Positions 1 through 8,280 of a stretch of 38,252 nucleotides of DNA are shown here, in pieces. Position 1 is the stretch's first letter. Each line of letters opens with the position of its first letter. The position numbers and the translations under genes are program-made. A model generated the notes under the pieces. The model ran no database searches, was not told where the DNA came from, and saw only the letters and a program-made list of their open reading frames with translations. Origin of the DNA: Ligilactobacillus equi DSM 15833 = JCM 10991 (GTDB taxonomy: Bacteria; Bacillota; Bacilli; Lactobacillales; Lactobacillaceae); assembly GCF_000615765.1 (NCBI RefSeq), contig NZ_BAMI01000014.1, positions 1-38,252 on the forward strand, given 5' to 3'.

Positions 1-222
1 TCGATTAATTATCGCAACTTCTATATAATAGCAACTCCTATAAAAACTGTCAAGCTTTTTTAAGTCGATATTTTAAGAAATATTGCGAAACAACTTCTAT
101 ATTATAGCAATCATTTAAAAAATGTCAAACACTTTTTAAACTTTCGCTTTTTCTATCGCTCTCGGCGACAAATAATATCTTATCAAGCTGAGCAAAAAAG
201 GTCAAGAACTTTTTTAAAAAAA
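1..222 (-). promoter_or_regulatory. Three tandem promoters pointing out of the left edge
   Basis: Read on the minus strand, three sigma-A-type promoters lie about 75 bp apart. P3 has -35 TTGACC (200-205), a 17-bp spacer and -10 TAAGAT (177-182). P2 has TTGACA (123-128), 16 bp and TATAAT (101-106). P1 has TTGACA (48-53), 17 bp and TATTAT (25-30). P1 and P2 share the surrounding block GCTAT(T/A)ATATAGAAGTTG. There is no ORF here. Stacked near-consensus promoters are typical of rRNA or tRNA operons, so I infer a stable RNA operon just left of the window. No S1-gene terminator is visible in this stretch. Confidence 0.7.
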
Positions 223-612
223 TTATTTACCTGCTTCAATATCTACTAGGGCCGCTTCTACCCAACGATTCAAATTCTTAGCAATTGGATTAAATCCCTC
301 TTGCACCTTTTTGTTGGTCCAAAATTTCTTATGTTGATAACGCGCACGTTCACCAGCATGCGAAAAATCAAATCCTCTTTCTAAGCAACGAATTGATAAC
401 GAAATTTTTTGCGTGTATTCATCAATATCAATAATCATCACCTTGACTTTTTGACCAATTTTCAAATACTCACTAATTTTTTCAACATACCCATGGTGGC
501 ATTCTGAAATATGAATTAGTCCTTGTGTATGTTCATCAAGCGTTACAAAAGCCCCATAAGGTTGAATCCCTGTCACCTTGCCTTCTAAAACCATCCCAAT
601 TTTATAAATCAT
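223..612 (-). CDS. S1-domain RNA-binding post-transcriptional regulator (CvfD/YugI/GSP13 family)
   Basis: This 129-residue protein is almost only an S1 RNA-binding domain at about residues 5-75, with the typical GMVLEGKVTGI start, GAFVTL and GLIHISE strand motifs and KVKVMIIDID. A basic, helical tail of about 50 residues follows. Length and layout match the CvfD/YugI/general stress protein 13 family, small cytoplasmic proteins that bind RNA or ribosomes and tune gene expression post-transcriptionally. The start at 612 is supported by GAGGAGGAATTAGC just upstream. It lies downstream of the cyclophilin gene in the same direction but behind a strong terminator, so it probably has its own promoter or read-through. 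The family call is firm; the RNA targets are unknown. Confidence 0.88.
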   Translation of the reverse strand: MIYKIGMVLEGKVTGIQPYGAFVTLDEHTQGLIHISECHHGYVEKISEYLKIGQKVKVMIIDIDEYTQKISLSIRCLERGFDFSHAGERARYQHKKFWTNKKVQEGFNPIAKNLNRWVEAALVDIEAGK

Positions 613-631
613 GCTAATTCCTCCTCTTTAA

Positions 632-660
632 TAAAAAGCGGCGTCTAATACGCCGCTTTT
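632..660 (-). terminator. Intrinsic terminator of the cyclophilin gene
   Basis: The stem AAAGCGGCGT pairs with ACGCCGCTTT around a 5-nt loop, and a T-run follows on the minus strand, directly after the cyclophilin stop codon at 663. Confidence 0.88.
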
Positions 661-662
661 AT

Positions 663-1244
663 TTACTTAATTGTGATTCCTTCAATAACCACATCTTCAA
701 CTGGTTTGTCTTGCATCCCAGTTTCCACTTTGGCGATTTTGTCCACAACATCCATACCGACAACTACTTGCCCAAAAACTGTGTGCCGGTGATCCAACCA
801 TGGTGTACCACCTTGTTTGTAAGCTGTCACGATTTCTTCTGGATATCCCGCAGCTTGCATTTGACCAACCATGTCTGCTGGAAAGTTTTCATTTTGGACG
901 ATAAAAAATTGGCTCCCATTGGTACCAGGACCCGCATTAGCCATGGATAAAGCGCCCCGTAAATTAAATAATTCATTTGAAAATTCGTCTTCAAATGGGG
1001 CGCCCCAAATACTTTGACCACCCATTCCGGTACCGGTTGGATCGCCACCTTGAATCATAAAATCTTTAATAATACGATGGAAAATTACCTCATCATAATA
1101 ACCCTGCTTAGCTAATTCAACAAAGTTTTCTACAGTTTTAGGTGCTTGTTCTGCAAACAATTGCACGGTAATCATACCGTAATTAGTTTTAATTTCTGCG
1201 ACTGGACCGGAAACATTTTCCAAATCAAGTTGTGGATATGACAT
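663..1244 (-). CDS. Cyclophilin-type peptidyl-prolyl cis-trans isomerase
   Basis: The 193-residue protein is a single cyclophilin domain without signal peptide, so a cytoplasmic foldase catalysing cis-trans isomerisation of Xaa-Pro bonds. Diagnostic motifs are [15 protein letters not shown], the active-site segment [19 protein letters not shown] with its catalytic Arg, NGSQFFIV, and [19 protein letters not shown] near the end. The C-terminal IEGITIK is usual for the short bacterial form. The start is backed by GAGGAAAAGAA upstream. A TGG-TATAAT extended -10 (about 1283-1291, minus) is a likely promoter. Confidence 0.95.
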   Translation of the reverse strand: MSYPQLDLENVSGPVAEIKTNYGMITVQLFAEQAPKTVENFVELAKQGYYDEVIFHRIIKDFMIQGGDPTGTGMGGQSIWGAPFEDEFSNELFNLRGALSMANAGPGTNGSQFFIVQNENFPADMVGQMQAAGYPEEIVTAYKQGGTPWLDHRHTVFGQVVVGMDVVDKIAKVETGMQDKPVEDVVIEGITIK

Positions 1245-1396
1245 TTCTTTTCCTCACTTCTATATTTTCTCTCTAGAAAAATATTATACCACACCTTAAC
1301 ATATTTCTCTTTTTTCTCAGACCAATTTCTACATTTTTTTCGGTTTTTATGGTAGGCTTAATTTTGAATTTACTTAATTAAAGAAAGGATTAACCC

Positions 1397-2399
1397 ATGT
1401 CTCAAGAATATTATGATATCACTATTATCGGCGGTGGCCCCGTAGGTATGTTTGCGGCGACTTACGCGCGCATGCGTCTAGCTAAGGTTCAAATCATCGA
1501 AAGCCTAGGCCAACTCGGTGGACAAGTTGCTACCCTTTTCCCCGCTAAAAAAATTTATGATATTCCCGCCTACTACAATTAGCGGGACTGATTTAATCGC
1601 CAATCTTCAAAAACAAGTTAACGATTTCGCACCTGACATACATCTTAATGAAACAGTTTTAGAGATTAAACAAACATCAGCTGGATTTGAATTAGTAACT
1701 TCAAAAAAGAAACGCTACTCCAAGAGTATCATTATCGCTACTGGTATTGGGGCCTTTGAACCCCGCCGTTTAAAAATTGATAATGCACAAACTTTCGAGG
1801 GTCAACAACTTCGTTACTTTGTTGATGATCTTAATATTTTTAAAGATAAAGTCGTCGCCATCGCTGGCGGTGGTGATTCTGCAATTGATTGGGCCTTAGA
1901 GATTGAACCACTAGCTAAAGAATTGCACCTCATCCACCGTCGCGATAAATTCCGCGCCCTGGAAGGGAACCTAGCAAAGTTACAAGCAACAGCTACGCAC
2001 TTCCAAACGCCATATAACATTACTGCTCTAAACAAAAGCCAAGATAAATTGAACCTTACTTTAACAAAGGCGCGTAGCGAAGAAAATAAAGAGCTATCCG
2101 TAGACTATCTCTTGGTTAATTACGGTTTTTCTTCTAGTAACAAGCAAATCGAAAATTGGGGACTAACTACCGCCAACCGTGCCATCGCAGTTAACTCTAG
2201 TCAAGAGACTAACATCCCTGGTATTTACGCCATCGGAGACGGTGCCTACCAAAAAGGTAAAGTAGCCTTAATTGCAACGGGCTTTGGTGAAGCACCTAAC
2301 GCTGTTAATAACGCCCTCCTTCACGTCTATCCCGAGAAGCGACAACCCGCTCACAGTACCCAATTAATAAAACAATTTAAAAAAGACCAAAAATGCTAG
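1397..2399 (+). pseudogene. Ferredoxin/flavodoxin-NADP+ reductase (TrxB-like, type 2), frameshifted
   Basis: Two overlapping reading frames together encode one FAD/NADPH oxidoreductase of about 333 residues, the normal size. Frame one (1397-1582) carries the FAD-binding start [19 protein letters not shown] and GQLGGQV, then hits a stop. Frame two continues with [16 protein letters not shown], the ATGIG motif, the NADPH motif AIAGGGDSAIDWA and PGIYAIGDGA. There is no redox CxxC, which separates this type 2 FNR family (B. subtilis YumC-like) from thioredoxin reductase. The shift falls at 1571-1576; one extra base or two missing bases (taccctac becoming tactac) restores IYDIPAYPTISG. AAAGGA precedes the start. 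Either a sequencing indel or a real disruption. Confidence 0.85.
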
Positions 2400-2415
2400 G
2401 AAAGGTTTAAAACTT

Positions 2416-2443
2416 TTGATATACTAGCCCTTGAAAATATAAT
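2416..2443 (+). promoter_or_regulatory. Promoter of the DedA gene
   Basis: The -35 TTGATA (2416-2421) and -10 TATAAT (2438-2443) are spaced by 16 bp, just after the reductase stop and upstream of the DedA start at 2464. Confidence 0.6.
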
Positions 2444-2463
2444 CAAGCGTAAAGAGGATTAAC

Positions 2464-3120
2464 ATGGAATATATTACTTTTTTCATCGACTTTGTTTTGC
2501 ACATTGATGCACACTTGGTTGATATTGTCAATAATTTTGGTGATTGGACTTACTTTTTCCTATTTCTAATCATCTTCGTTGAAACCGGAGCGGTCATCCT
2601 CCCTTTCTTACCCGGGGATTCCCTCCTATTCGCCGCTGCCGCCCTAGCCGCTAACCCTAACTACAATCTTAATATTTGGATTTTTGTAGTTCTCTTTTGG
2701 TTAGCACCTGTTTTAGGTGATTCCTTAAATTTCTTTATCGGGCGTAAAGTAGGGACTGCCATCACCAAGCACAAATTCTTCGGAAAATTAATCAAACAAG
2801 AAAATATTGATCGAACCGAAGCTTTCTTTGAAAAGCACGGTGGTATGTCTATCATTCTGGCTCGTTTCATGCCTATCATTAGAACCTTCGCACCGTTTGT
2901 TGCTGGAGCTAGCGGTTACAAATACCAACACTTTGTACGCCACAATATTTTAGCTGCCACACTATGGGTTACTCTTTGTTGCGGCGGGGGACACTTCTTT
3001 GGAAACTTCCCATTTGTCAAAGAACACTTCTCCGTAATCATCATTGCGATTATCGTGATTTCTTTAATTCCTGCCTTAGTTGCAGCTCTAAAAGCCAAGC
3101 TCTCTGCTAAGAAAGCCTAA
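2464..3120 (+). CDS. DedA family membrane protein (SNARE-associated/VTT domain)
   Basis: This 218-residue protein has about five hydrophobic segments and the DedA hallmarks: FVETGAVILPFLPGDSLLF near residues 40-58, GDSLNFFIGRKVG, the FxxHGG segment (FFEKHGGMSIILARFMPIIRTFAPFVAG) with the conserved Arg residues, and a TLWV segment in the C-terminal half. DedA proteins are inner-membrane proteins tied to lipid flipping (several recycle undecaprenyl phosphate or phosphatidylethanolamine) and to membrane potential. Which lipid this one handles cannot be told from sequence. It has its own promoter and terminator, hence monocistronic. AAAGAGGA precedes the ATG. Confidence 0.93.
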   Translation: MEYITFFIDFVLHIDAHLVDIVNNFGDWTYFFLFLIIFVETGAVILPFLPGDSLLFAAAALAANPNYNLNIWIFVVLFWLAPVLGDSLNFFIGRKVGTAITKHKFFGKLIKQENIDRTEAFFEKHGGMSIILARFMPIIRTFAPFVAGASGYKYQHFVRHNILAATLWVTLCCGGGHFFGNFPFVKEHFSVIIIAIIVISLIPALVAALKAKLSAKKA

Positions 3121-3125
3121 AACAC

Positions 3126-3157
3126 CAAAAGACGTTTCACTATGAAACGTCTTTTTT
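3126..3157 (+). terminator. Terminator of the DedA gene
   Basis: AAAAGACGTTTCA pairs with TGAAACGTCTTTT around a minimal loop and is followed by T residues just after the DedA stop. The opposing membrane protein gene ends at 3156, so it may serve both directions. Confidence 0.85.
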
Positions 3158-3800
3158 AGCGTAATTCTCTTTTACCTAAGAAATACAATAGATACATCTG
3201 ACCAGCTAATAAAAGTAAACACAAGCCAAAGGCAGTTGCAAAAAAAAGCTCCGGTAACGCCAATATCATCGGGTCATTTTGCGGATCAAACAACCAATTA
3301 GTTTTCCCCGGAAAAAATAGTTGGTGGAAGGTAATAAAAAAACGATTAAAATTTAAACCCATTAAAACAAACAACCCCATTAGGATAGTGATCGTAATCT
3401 GAATAAACCTTTGTAAAGTCCATATCCTTTTTTGTTGCTTTAACTTTCGCAAATAACGCACTGTGACTGGTAAACTAATAATAAAAACTATCCAGGTTAC
3501 TAAAAACCAACCTTTGACATCCTGATAATGTTGGAGAGCAGCGTAAGACGAGGGGAGGTTCATCTCTAAACTCCGCACCCATGGATACTCTAGATAGGCC
3601 AAAAGGTGGTGATAATCATCCCACAAAGCGGCATTACTCTCCCCCACCAACATACCAAGATTTTGTCCCCATAAAAAAAGTCCATACAAAGGTGTAAAGT
3701 TAATTGTTACTAGCATTGCTCCCGTAAGCATCGTCAAAAGGACACTCAAACGTTGCCCCCACTCGCTTAGATAAATACTGCTTAATTTAAGATTTTCCAT
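3156..3800 (-). CDS. TIGR01906-type integral membrane protein
   Basis: The 214-residue protein has about four to five hydrophobic stretches (about 16-40, 95-118, 130-155 and 190-208) separated by an extracytoplasmic stretch containing HHLLAYLEYPW. It matches the conserved Firmicutes membrane family often annotated TIGR01906 (DUF1461), which typically follows the yutD/HAD pair, as here. Signature pieces are NFNRFFITFHQLFFPGKTNWLFDPQNDPMI in the C-terminal half. Function is not known. The start at 3800 overlaps the end of the HAD gene by 19 nt and lacks a strong ribosome site, implying translational coupling. Confidence 0.85.
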   Translation of the reverse strand: MENLKLSSIYLSEWGQRLSVLLTMLTGAMLVTINFTPLYGLFLWGQNLGMLVGESNAALWDDYHHLLAYLEYPWVRSLEMNLPSSYAALQHYQDVKGWFLVTWIVFIISLPVTVRYLRKLKQQKRIWTLQRFIQITITILMGLFVLMGLNFNRFFITFHQLFFPGKTNWLFDPQNDPMILALPELFFATAFGLCLLLLAGQMYLLYFLGKRELR

Positions 3801-4558
3801 TGATCTAAACTATCAACTTCGTGGGTTGGTTTGATATTTTTTTGGGCAACTTGTTCTTTAGTCGAAACCCCTGTGTAAACCAAAAGCGTATCAATCCCCG
3901 AGTTAATCCCCGCTTTAATATCAGTCATATAATTATCACCAACCATCACAACTTCATCTGCAGACATATTCATTTTTCGCAAAGCCATTTCCATAATCGT
4001 CTTCTCTGGTTTTCCAACATAAGTCGCCTTATGTTGGACGGCACATTCAACTAAAGCAATCAGTGAACCTGCCCCAGGTACTAACCCTCGTTCATTTGGG
4101 AGGTTAGTGTCCGCATTTGTACCGATAAACTTCGCTCCCCGCTTAATAGCTAATGTAGCTAGCTCGAACTTATGGTAAGTTACATCGGAGTCTAAACCCA
4201 CCACCACATAATCAGGATTTTTTTCTTCAAAGATAAAACCCTTGTTCAATAAAGCTTGTTTTAAGCCCAATTCTCCAATAGGGTAAACTGTCCGTTTGTT
4301 AACATCCAAAGAAGCAACATACTCTGCCGTCGCTAAAGCCGTAGTAAAAACATTTTCGACACCTACATGAATATCGAAATTATCCCGTAAATTAGCAACC
4401 ACATCCTCCGGTTCTTTGGTACTATTATTGGTTAAAAACATAAAAGGAACCTTTTGCGCCTGTAAACGTTCAATAAAGCGCTTAGCTGCTGGAATCTTCT
4501 CCTTACCCCGGTATACTGTCCCATCTAAATCAATTAAATATCCTTGGTATTTCTTCAC
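3782..4558 (-). CDS. TIGR01457-type HAD-IIA sugar-phosphate/nucleotide phosphatase (NagD/YutF-like)
   Basis: This 258-residue cytoplasmic HAD enzyme has motif I LIDLDGTVYRG (nucleophile Asp10, acid/base Asp12), motif II FLTNNST, the lysine of motif III near GKPEKTIMEMAL, and motif IV MVGDNYMTDIKAG. The cap inserted between motifs II and III marks subfamily IIA (NagD-like). The family dephosphorylates small sugar or nucleotide phosphates, but the physiological substrate is not evident. Start is GTG at 4558 with GAGGAT upstream. It lies between yutD and the TIGR01906 membrane gene in what looks like one transcript, the same order as in other Firmicutes. Confidence 0.92.
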   Translation of the reverse strand: MKKYQGYLIDLDGTVYRGKEKIPAAKRFIERLQAQKVPFMFLTNNSTKEPEDVVANLRDNFDIHVGVENVFTTALATAEYVASLDVNKRTVYPIGELGLKQALLNKGFIFEEKNPDYVVVGLDSDVTYHKFELATLAIKRGAKFIGTNADTNLPNERGLVPGAGSLIALVECAVQHKATYVGKPEKTIMEMALRKMNMSADEVVMVGDNYMTDIKAGINSGIDTLLVYTGVSTKEQVAQKNIKPTHEVDSLDQWKILN

Positions 4559-4572
4559 AAATCTATCCTCAC

Positions 4573-5196
4573 TTAATTCTCTTTTTGTCGAATAGTAAAG
4601 TGCCGGCCCTTATTATTCATCTTTCGTTCACTATTCACAGATACTGCTTTGAGTTTCTTATTTTGACGTTTCTTCTTACGTCCATCATAAGCACTTTCTT
4701 CCCAAAACTGATTTTTTCGTCGCTTCTTCACACTAAGATTCTTAGGCCGCGGATTACGACGCCGTTCTGATTTCTTAATTTTATTCTTCCGTTTGAGTCC
4801 AGCTGGAATTGGTTCGGGTTTTTGTACTTCTAAATTATGCAGTACAAAGTAAGCACAACCAAAATTACAGTACTCCATCAGGTACTCTTCTAAACGGTCT
4901 ATACTTTGACTAGGAAAACCTTTCTTACTGCCACTAGCATAAAATCCCCGTAACCGGAGCTGGTCATAGCCCCAATCTCCCACAATGTAATCATACTTAG
5001 TTAAAATTTGGCTAAAACGTTCCTTTAATTTTTCCACCTGAAAGCCATCACGGTAATTCTTTAATAAAATATATGGATGGCCATCAATTTCAATTTCTTC
5101 CTCCGATTTAACAATCACATCACTTGCAAAAGCCTTGATAGTTTCAGCTTTTCGCGCCAATTGTTCTTCTCTTCTTTGACGGCGATAATCATTCAC
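4573..5196 (-). CDS. yutD: YutD family protein
   Basis: Residues about 45-145 form the YutD domain (HPYILLKNYRDGF, KYDYIVGDWGYDQLRLRGFY, CNFGCAYFVLHNLEV). The C-terminal 65 residues are very basic and low-complexity (KRKNKIKKSERRRNPRPK and similar), suggesting nucleic-acid or ribosome contact; this is inference. The start is GTG at 5196 with AAAGGAGGGG upstream; the ATG overlapping it by one base is in another frame. It is first in the yutD/HAD/membrane-protein operon. Biochemical function is not established. Confidence 0.88.
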   Translation of the reverse strand: MNDYRRQRREEQLARKAETIKAFASDVIVKSEEEIEIDGHPYILLKNYRDGFQVEKLKERFSQILTKYDYIVGDWGYDQLRLRGFYASGSKKGFPSQSIDRLEEYLMEYCNFGCAYFVLHNLEVQKPEPIPAGLKRKNKIKKSERRRNPRPKNLSVKKRRKNQFWEESAYDGRKKKRQNKKLKAVSVNSERKMNNKGRHFTIRQKEN

Positions 5197-5311
5197 ATTA
5201 CCCCTCCTTTACGTTACATATTCATAATCTTCTTTAATTTTACCACACCCAACAAAAAAGAGATTGGGAAATAACTAGCATTTCTGATTAATTTAAAGAA
5301 ATGATTATGGT

Positions 5312-5363
5312 AAAAAGCCTTAAGAAATCAACATTTTCAAAACGTAATTTCTTAAGGCTTTTA
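5312..5363 (-). terminator. Long hairpin terminator after the permease gene
   Basis: A perfect 16-bp stem, AAAAGCCTTAAGAAAT against ATTTCTTAAGGCTTTT, with an 18-nt loop lies downstream of the permease stop (5396) and upstream of yutD. Flanking A/T runs allow action in both directions. Confidence 0.75.
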
Positions 5364-5395
5364 ACTTATAAAACTTCTCCTAGCTTATTTTACTA

Positions 5396-6765
5396 CTATA
5401 CTTTTTTCACCTTAACCAAAATAAAACTGACTACAAACCAAATCATAGCTGCAACCAAAGCAACTAGAGTGGTCTTTTCCAAACACATCACGATCCCTAC
5501 CATAATTAGAAAGGCTATTACTAAGTAGTTAGCTAGTGGATAAAGTGGTAAGCGGAATTTTCCCACTGTTTCTTGCTTTTGTTTGAGTTCACGCCGGTAA
5601 CGAAGATGCGCCACCATAATAGCCCCCCAAATAAAAAGAAAACAAGTTGTTGCCACACTTGAAATAAAGGTAAAGACCGTTGAAGCACTTGGCACGACTA
5701 CTTCCATCAAAACTGTCACAGCGATAATTACCGCCGAGAAAATCAAACCATTCGCCGGTACACTGGTCTTCGACAAAGTACTCATCTGCTTAGCAAACTT
5801 CCCTTTCCGCCGATAATTCAAGGTAAACATCATCCGTCCCGTTGTAAAAAGCGAAGAATTAACCGCTGAAGCTGCCGCCGTAAAGACCACAAAATTAATA
5901 ATTCCAGCCGCTGCCAATATTCCAATATCTTGGAAAACTTGTACAAACGGACTTTGACTCATAGAAATTTGATTCCACGGATAAATACACATTAAGGCGG
6001 TTAAGGAGCCTACATAAAACAAGATAATCCGCGCAGGAATTTCATTAATAGCTTTAGGAATTACCCGCTTAGGATCTTGCGTTTCTGAGGCCATCACTCC
6101 GATGGTTTCGATTCCAATAAAACCAAAGGTTACCATTTGGAAGGACATAAAAAATCCCTTAAAGCCTTTTGGGAAAAAACCCCCATTTTGAAATAAATTA
6201 TTAATGCTAGCATGGCCATGTGGGGTTGGATAGTGCATCATAACCAAGACAATTCCAATGGCAATCAAGATTAAAATTGCAACTACTTTAATCAGAGCAA
6301 ACCAAAATTCAGTTTCTCCGAATAGTCCAACCGCAATCATGTTCAAAAGCAACATAATCAAGATAACAATTAAACCGTGAGCCAACGGGGCATCTGTGGA
6401 AACCAATATTGCATGTACATTCCCGTGGCAGTCACATCCGCCATGGCAATTGTAATCCAACAAATCCAGTAAGTCCATCCGGCAACAACCCCGATGTCTT
6501 GGCCTAGGTAGCGTGCAATAAAATCAATGAAGGAATGGCTTTCCAAATCTGACAACAAGAGTTCTCCCATTGCCCGCATTAAAAGAAAACAAACTCCTCC
6601 AGTCAAAAGATATGCGAGAATAATTGACGGACCTGCCAAATGAATAGATTTCCCTGAACCCAAGAAAAGTCCTGTCCCAATCGTTCCCCCCAGAGCTATC
6701 AGTTGAATATGGCGACTCTTCAGTCCCCTTTGATAACCTTTTTTTGTTTTACTTTTTTCAGTCAT
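5396..6765 (-). pseudogene. APC superfamily amino acid permease (AAT family), frameshifted
   Basis: Two frames together encode one permease of about 455 residues. The first (6765 down to about 6380) starts MTEKSKTKKGYQRGLKSRHI and carries the AAT signature IALGGTIGTGLFLGSG in TM1; the second (from about 6378 to 5396) supplies the remaining helices, including FGFIGIETIGVMASETQDPK and the later TMs. The break lies between PQMPRWLT and GLIVILIMLLLNM, at about 6374-6383; one missing base (or two extra) restores frame. AAT permeases import amino acids with protons; the substrate cannot be assigned. The ATG at 6765 has AAAGGAG upstream; the in-frame codons before it lack a ribosome site. Sequencing indel or a real loss. 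Confidence 0.85.
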
Positions 6766-6834
6766 ATTATCTCCTTTGAAAGTTACATATTCAATCCACA
6801 ATTTTTATTGTAAATTATTTTTTAAATAAAGTAA

Positions 6835-6863
6835 AATTCAACAATTTCATCTTTTGTTGAATT
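6835..6863. promoter_or_regulatory. Inverted repeat upstream of the permease promoter
   Basis: The arms AATTCAACAA (6835-6844) and TTGTTGAATT (6854-6863) are perfect 10-bp inverted repeats with a 9-nt spacer. On the minus strand they lie just upstream of a candidate promoter (TTTACT, 17 bp, TACAAT). No U-run adjoins them, so a protein-binding operator is more likely than a terminator. Confidence 0.5.
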
Positions 6864-6881
6864 ATATTCACCTAAATTCTT

Positions 6882-6912
6882 AAAAAAGAGACTCCATTTT
6901 TTTGAAGCCTCA
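6882..6912 (-). terminator. Terminator of the comG/methyltransferase operon
   Basis: On the minus strand GAGGCTTC pairs with GGAGTCTC (two G-U pairs) around an A-rich loop, followed by six T residues, about 10 nt after the methyltransferase stop. Confidence 0.75.
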
Positions 6913-6922
6913 GAAAAAATTT

Positions 6923-7972
6923 TTATTTAAAATTAGCTTGTTTCCAAGCATCAATTTGTGCTAAAAATTGGTTAAAAGCTCGATTATCTTTCAAACTTGG
7001 AAAACTTCCCAAAAGAATTGGTTGCCCCTGTTTGCTTTGACCCCCCTTCTTTTGTAAGATCAAAATCGCCTTTTGCGCAGCTTTGTCTTGGAAAAGCTCT
7101 TGGGGTAGGTTCAACATTCCTTGAAGATAGGCATGTTCTTGCACATAATTCAACAAAAGTTTGGCTTGCTTGGATTCAAAGAGTCCCGCAGGTAATACAA
7201 ATATCCCCCAAGCACCCGCTTTCATTTGTGTGACAGCTTTTTCTATCATTAAATGGTGCGCATAAGAATGTCCTTCTTGAGCGGCTGTTTCCATCCCCTT
7301 AACTTTTTCATCAATAGGGTAGTAACCCACAGGAAAGTCTCCAATTACAAGGTCAGCCTCATTCACCAAAATAGGGTCCATCGCATCTTGGTGGAAGAGC
7401 TCAACGGGAGCCTTGGTTAAGTTCACCATAATACTTGCCAAAGTTAATAAGGTATCATCATTATCGACCCCATAACCGTGTAGATTGGAATTTTTCAATT
7501 GATTCAAAACCGTTACTAAAAGGTTGGCAGTTCCCACTCCTAAATCTAAGATTTTCGCTTGAGCAGGCAAAGCAACGATTTTTTCAATCAAATATGCCAC
7601 TAAGATTCCGATAGTATCGGGTGTCATTTGATGATTGGCTTGAATTTTTTCCACCCGATAGCCTTGAAGTAATAATAGCTGCATCAACAACCGGGCATCG
7701 CGCTTATCCAATGCATCTAAGTCAATTGTGGCATATTTTTCCTTTAATTGTGCCTGAACCTCAACACTAGGATAACCCGCTTCAACCTGTACTTCTCCTG
7801 TTAATAAGTTATCCATTGTTTCGATTAAAGCATCAAAATAATCGACCTGCGTATCTGCCTGTAAAATATCCACAGTTTCAATAATCGGCTGATAGATTTT
7901 CTCAACTTCCTTCAATCCCACTTCACTTACCTCACAATCATTTAATTTCCTTGTTAAGTTTAACGATTTCAC
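6923..7972 (-). CDS. Class I SAM-dependent DNA methyltransferase-like protein (YtxK-type, comG-linked)
   Basis: The roughly 349-residue protein has a helical N-terminal region (about 1-130) and a Rossmann methyltransferase core: ILDLGVGTANLL (motif I, about 142-153), GYGVDNDD, and ADLVIGDFPVGYYP in the place of the N6-adenine MTase motif NPPY. The catalytic motif reads DFPVGYYP, as in the YtxK relatives that follow comG operons in many Firmicutes and usually precede ackA. Here ackA is absent and the operon ends with a terminator. Start is uncertain: the GTG at 7972 lacks a clear ribosome site. It lies 23 nt after comGG. Substrate unknown; the altered motif makes N6-adenine methylation uncertain. 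Confidence 0.85.
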   Translation of the reverse strand: MKSLNLTRKLNDCEVSEVGLKEVEKIYQPIIETVDILQADTQVDYFDALIETMDNLLTGEVQVEAGYPSVEVQAQLKEKYATIDLDALDKRDARLLMQLLLLQGYRVEKIQANHQMTPDTIGILVAYLIEKIVALPAQAKILDLGVGTANLLVTVLNQLKNSNLHGYGVDNDDTLLTLASIMVNLTKAPVELFHQDAMDPILVNEADLVIGDFPVGYYPIDEKVKGMETAAQEGHSYAHHLMIEKAVTQMKAGAWGIFVLPAGLFESKQAKLLLNYVQEHAYLQGMLNLPQELFQDKAAQKAILILQKKGGQSKQGQPILLGSFPSLKDNRAFNQFLAQIDAWKQANFK

Positions 7973-7995
7973 TGCTAAAATTCAAGTTACTTAAC

Positions 7996-8280
7996 TTACT
8001 GCGGTACTGTATAGGTAAAACGTCGCTTATTTTTCAATGTTACCAGATACTTATCACCTTGACGTTCAACCGTTCCTATATTGAACTTCAGCTGAACTTG
8101 ATTAGCTATGTTATTTTGCCGAGCTAGATTGTAAAGAACCAACGCCTTATCTTCTTGGATAATCGCTTGTTTGGCCCTAATTTCCGCTTGATAAACGACT
8201 GTTTGTCCAGCAAAAACTAGGGCAAATAAGCCTAAAATCAAAACTGCGCTATATAAAATGTTACCCCTCAACCGTCTCAT
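7996..8280 (-). CDS. comGG: ComGG-like competence pseudopilus protein
   Basis: This 94-residue protein has one N-terminal hydrophobic helix (about 8-27) after a basic MRRLRGN, then a short polar region ending in KNKRRFTYTVPQ. It lacks a prepilin cleavage motif, as ComGG does in other lactobacilli. Assignment rests on position as the last com gene, overlapping comGF by 20 nt, and on topology rather than on residue conservation. It would act as a minor component of the DNA-uptake pseudopilus. Confidence 0.72.
   Translation of the reverse strand: MRRLRGNILYSAVLILGLFALVFAGQTVVYQAEIRAKQAIIQEDKALVLYNLARQNNIANQVQLKFNIGTVERQGDKYLVTLKNKRRFTYTVPQ

Noticed and set aside
711-950. Plus-strand ORF of 79 codons inside the cyclophilin gene
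   Set aside because: It is the antisense shadow of a well-conserved gene, has no ribosome site and unnatural composition.
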